Shown: positions 40,687 through 43,237 of the stretch, piece after piece
Position numbering within the stretch: position 1 is the stretch's first letter
Layout: each line of letters begins with the position of its first letter
DNA from: Rheinheimera sp.
GTDB lineage: Bacteria > Pseudomonadota > Gammaproteobacteria > Enterobacterales > Alteromonadaceae
DNA: 43,237 nucleotides
Direction: 5' to 3'
NCBI GenBank assembly: GCA_003543135.1
Contig: DPJG01000026.1
Span: forward strand, 1 to 43,237
Translations under genes and position numbers: made by a program
The notes under the pieces: generated by a model
The model's input: the letters and a program-made list of their open reading frames with translations, nothing else
Database searches by the model: none
Told to the model about the DNA's origin: nothing

Positions 40687-43091
40687 ATCGTAATATTCTG
40701 ATTGTTGAAGATGAGCATATAGTGGCACTCGATCTGAAAATGTCGCTGGAAGATTTAGGCCATACTGTGGTGGCGACTCTAGCTTACGGTGAAGAAGTAT
40801 TGGCCACTGCCAATAAGTTAAAGCCGGATCTGGTACTGATGGATATTCAGCTGGCCGGTAATATGCGCGGTACAGAAGCCGCCAGGTTATTGCACAATGA
40901 AATGCAGCTACCAGTGATATTTTTGTCTGCGTTTTGCGATAACAACATTCTGGAACATGCTGAACAAAGTTTGCCTTATGGTTATTTAATTAAACCTTAT
41001 GATCGCAAAGAGCTGGATGCGTCGATCCGGATGGCACTGTGCCGCCATCAGGCAGATCAACAAGTCAGACGCTCAGAACTGCGGTTACAAATGGCACTGC
41101 AAGCCGCCCAGCTTGGTTTATGGGAGCTGGACGAAACCGAAAACACCCTGCTCAGCTGTGGCATTGTTAACGACCTGCTGTCCAATCCTCCTGAAGTAAT
41201 TTGTGACGGTTTAGAACACCTGCTGCAACTGTTTCACCCTAGTGAGCATCAACGCCTGCAACAACTGTTTAACCGCGACCGCGATATCAATGTGGTAATG
41301 CGCTTAGCCGGTGTGCAACCACGCTGGATTGAGCTGTTTGCCCGTCATTTTCAGCAGGGTACCCAGACCTTATTGGTTGGGGTGATGCGGGATGTGACTG
41401 AGCAGCAGCAGTCGGAACATCAGTTAAGGCAGGCCCATGCCGTTTTTCAAACCACAGCAGAAGGTATCCTTATTCTCGATCAAAATTTTAAAGTGCTATC
41501 CGCCAATCCGGCTTTCTCCACGATCACCGGCTATCGCAGCGCTGACGTATTAGGGCAACACCCCGAATCGTTTTTGTATCCGGAAAATAACCATTCGCCG
41601 GTGGCGGCGAAATTGTCTGAACTCAAAGCAAGTCACTGGAGCGGCGAAGTAGTTTGCTTGCGTAAAGATCAAAGCTGTTTTCCGGCCTGGCAGCATATCT
41701 GCAAAGTAAAAAGTCCACAGCCAGGCAGTGCCACCAGCCATTATGTGCTGACCTTTTCAAATATTTCGGCATTACGCCGGGCTGAAGAAAACCTGGCAAA
41801 ACTGGCATTTCACGATCATCTAACCGGCCTAGGCAACAGGGCTAAACTGGAAAAAACCCTCAAAATTGAAGTCGAACGCGCTATACGTAATAAAAGCATG
41901 CTGGGTGTGATGTATCTGGATCTGGACGGTTTTAAGCTCGTTAACGATACACTTGGTCACAGCACCGGAGATCGGATGCTGCAGGTGATTGCCCAGCGCA
42001 TCAGCGAATTAACCCGAGCCGGCGACACCGCCATCCGGGTAGGCGGTGATGAATTTGTCATCATTACCCCTGATGCCAGTAATCCTGCTTTTTATCACAG
42101 AGTTGCGGAAAAACTGCTGCGCAAAATTAGTGAAGAAATCGAACTTGATAACAGCCAGGTGCAGGTTTCCTGCAGCATCGGCATCGCTTGCTTTCCGGAA
42201 GATGCCAGTAGTTATGACGAGTTATTAAAGTGTGCAGATTTAGCCATGTTTGCCGCAAAGGAAAGTGGCCGCAATCGTTATTCATTTTTTAACGTTGCCA
42301 TGGCGGATAAAACCCAAGAGCGGGTTTTTATCGAAAAAGAGCTCAAAACTGCACTGCTGAAAAACAGCGGTCTGATGTTGTATTACCAGCCTATTATCGA
42401 CCTGCAACAGAAACAATTTTGTGGTGTTGAAGCACTTATCCGCTGGTTTCATCCTGATTACGGCATGATATCTACCGAAAAGTTTATTGGTATTGCGGAG
42501 CACAGCAGCCTGATCGTGGACGTTGGAGCCTGGGTTATCGACCAGGTCTGTAAAGACATGGCCGTATTACAACAGCTGGCCCCTGATCTGAAGGTTTCAT
42601 TAAACTTATCAGTCCGGCAACTGGAAGACGAGCAGTTGATAGAACGTGTAACGCAAGCAGTAAGGCAGTATCAGGTGAATCCAGCCCTGCTGCAGTTTGA
42701 AATTACCGAAACCGCTTTGCAGGATCTGGAAGGCAAAGTAAATGTATTACAGGCGCTCAGAGATCAGGGAGCAACTATTGCTATCGACGATTTTGGCACC
42801 GGTTTTTCATCGTTAAGCCGGTTAAAACACTTACCAATCAATTGCGTAAAAATAGACCGCTCTTTTGTCATGACTATTCCGCATCAAAGTAACGACATTG
42901 AAATAACCAGAGCTGTCTGTGCTTTATGTCAGGCACTACAGTTAAAAGTTGTGGCTGAAGGCGTTGAAACCCGGGAGCAACAACAGTTTTTACAAAGCTT
43001 AAATTGTGATTATGCTCAGGGCTATTTGTTTGCCAAGCCAATGCCAATAAGTGACTTAGAAAAATGGCGCAACAACTTTCGCTTTGATTAA
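40683..43091 (+). CDS. Response regulator with PAS, GGDEF and EAL domains
   Basis: 802 aa, cytoplasmic. Receiver domain 1-120 with acceptor D54 (LVLMDIQL), acidic pocket (VEDE) and K104 (YLIKPYD). A PAS-like segment spans about 130-240 and a clear PAS about 250-365 (AEGILILDQNFKVLSANPAF). GGDEF about 375-540 keeps GGDEF (454-458) and an RxxD inhibitory site (RAGD). EAL about 550-800 keeps EAL (583-585), EITETAL, AIDDFGTGFSSL, KIDRSF and AEGVET. Both c-di-GMP synthesis and breakdown are possible. GGAGAAA precedes the ATG. It is translationally coupled to the upstream kinase, its evident partner. Confidence 0.93.
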   Translation: MNRNILIVEDEHIVALDLKMSLEDLGHTVVATLAYGEEVLATANKLKPDLVLMDIQLAGNMRGTEAARLLHNEMQLPVIFLSAFCDNNILEHAEQSLPYGYLIKPYDRKELDASIRMALCRHQADQQVRRSELRLQMALQAAQLGLWELDETENTLLSCGIVNDLLSNPPEVICDGLEHLLQLFHPSEHQRLQQLFNRDRDINVVMRLAGVQPRWIELFARHFQQGTQTLLVGVMRDVTEQQQSEHQLRQAHAVFQTTAEGILILDQNFKVLSANPAFSTITGYRSADVLGQHPESFLYPENNHSPVAAKLSELKASHWSGEVVCLRKDQSCFPAWQHICKVKSPQPGSATSHYVLTFSNISALRRAEENLAKLAFHDHLTGLGNRAKLEKTLKIEVERAIRNKSMLGVMYLDLDGFKLVNDTLGHSTGDRMLQVIAQRISELTRAGDTAIRVGGDEFVIITPDASNPAFYHRVAEKLLRKISEEIELDNSQVQVSCSIGIACFPEDASSYDELLKCADLAMFAAKESGRNRYSFFNVAMADKTQERVFIEKELKTALLKNSGLMLYYQPIIDLQQKQFCGVEALIRWFHPDYGMISTEKFIGIAEHSSLIVDVGAWVIDQVCKDMAVLQQLAPDLKVSLNLSVRQLEDEQLIERVTQAVRQYQVNPALLQFEITETALQDLEGKVNVLQALRDQGATIAIDDFGTGFSSLSRLKHLPINCVKIDRSFVMTIPHQSNDIEITRAVCALCQALQLKVVAEGVETREQQQFLQSLNCDYAQGYLFAKPMPISDLEKWRNNFRFD

Positions 43092-43112
43092 CGCGTGTTC
43101 GACCTGTCAGAG

Positions 43113-43237
43113 CCAAGTATATCTTGGCAGCCTTGATGCCCTTCGCAGAGCTTGGGGCGTTTAGTCGGAGAGAAGCCAAATTGTTGGGATTGCACAGGAG
43201 CCTTGATATGCCTCGCAGAGCTCGGGCCGTTCAGCCG
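43113..43237. repeat. Degenerate ~70-bp tandem repeat, running off the window end
   Basis: Copy 1 starts AGCCTTGATGCCCTTCGCAG (43129-43168) and copy 2 AGCCTTGATATGCCTCGCAG (43199 to end). About 39 aligned bases are similar, repeating every 70 bases. Before each is a short hairpin-like word (CCAAG...CTTGG, 43113-43127; CCAA...TTGG, 43176-43187). The array continues outside the window. Confidence 0.6.

Noticed and set aside
43113-43237. CRISPR array at the window end
   Set aside because: Period and block length could suggest one, but the two blocks differ at several positions and the intervening bases are themselves partly similar; no cas gene is near.

Overview
The window looks like a chromosomal stretch of an aquatic gammaproteobacterium, most likely Rheinheimera/Alishewanella or a close Alteromonadales-type relative. 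This is inferred from protein content: a TIGR03503 protein beside dnaQ, the rnhA/dnaQ/tRNA-Asp synteny, EttA, a long-form isocitrate lyase, and many GGDEF/EAL proteins. There is no rRNA gene, integrase, transposase, phage gene or CRISPR array. Most genes end in clear intrinsic terminators, many of them bidirectional.

Layout. 1-3.0 kb: 5' end of a tRNA-Asp gene with a strong promoter, a TIGR03503 envelope protein overlapping dnaQ, and the divergent rnhA. 3.2-5.5 kb: DUF2892 and TauE/SafE membrane proteins, a periplasmic glutathione peroxidase, and a small charged protein. 5.6-8.6 kb: a PepSY-TM/DUF2271/DUF4198 operon behind a Fur-like box, then PPK2. 8.7-11 kb: DUF2750 protein and ettA. 11.1-13.9 kb: two unrecognised, directly abutting genes with a long upstream region carrying a palindrome and hairpins, then a lone periplasmic solute-binding protein. 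13.9-16.5 kb: aromatic/aspartate aminotransferase, a GAF protein, and a YciH/SUI1 protein. 16.6-24 kb: two exported amidohydrolase-family proteins (three amidohydrolase-like units, only one with a full metal site) downstream of a dCache-HAMP-PAS-GGDEF-EAL protein. 24.1-27.8 kb: cytochrome c', cytochrome b561, and a penicillin-acylase-family hydrolase. 27.8-29.1 kb: pheA behind a phenylalanine-rich leader peptide and a textbook attenuator. 29.2-32 kb: MBL/beta-CASP hydrolase, LOG-family protein, and an orphan ORF. 32.1-36.6 kb: glyoxylate shunt, aceA / LysR / aceB. 36.9-38.7 kb: DUF2726 protein, a YjfB-like motility protein with a sigma-28 promoter, and a SIMPL protein. 38.8-43.1 kb: a two-gene histidine kinase / response-regulator-GGDEF-EAL system. 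The window ends inside degenerate ~70-bp tandem repeats.

How genes work together. aceA and aceB, which flank a LysR gene, share three short upstream words that may be its operator elements. The kinase and the REC-GGDEF-EAL protein overlap by 4 nt and should form one signalling pathway to c-di-GMP. The pheL-pheA region reads as classical transcription attenuation. The iron-type operon has its regulatory box but no receptor gene next to it. The least explained part is the two-gene cassette at 11.1-12.6 kb. No wholly new system can be demonstrated from sequence alone; that cassette and the terminal repeats are the best candidates.
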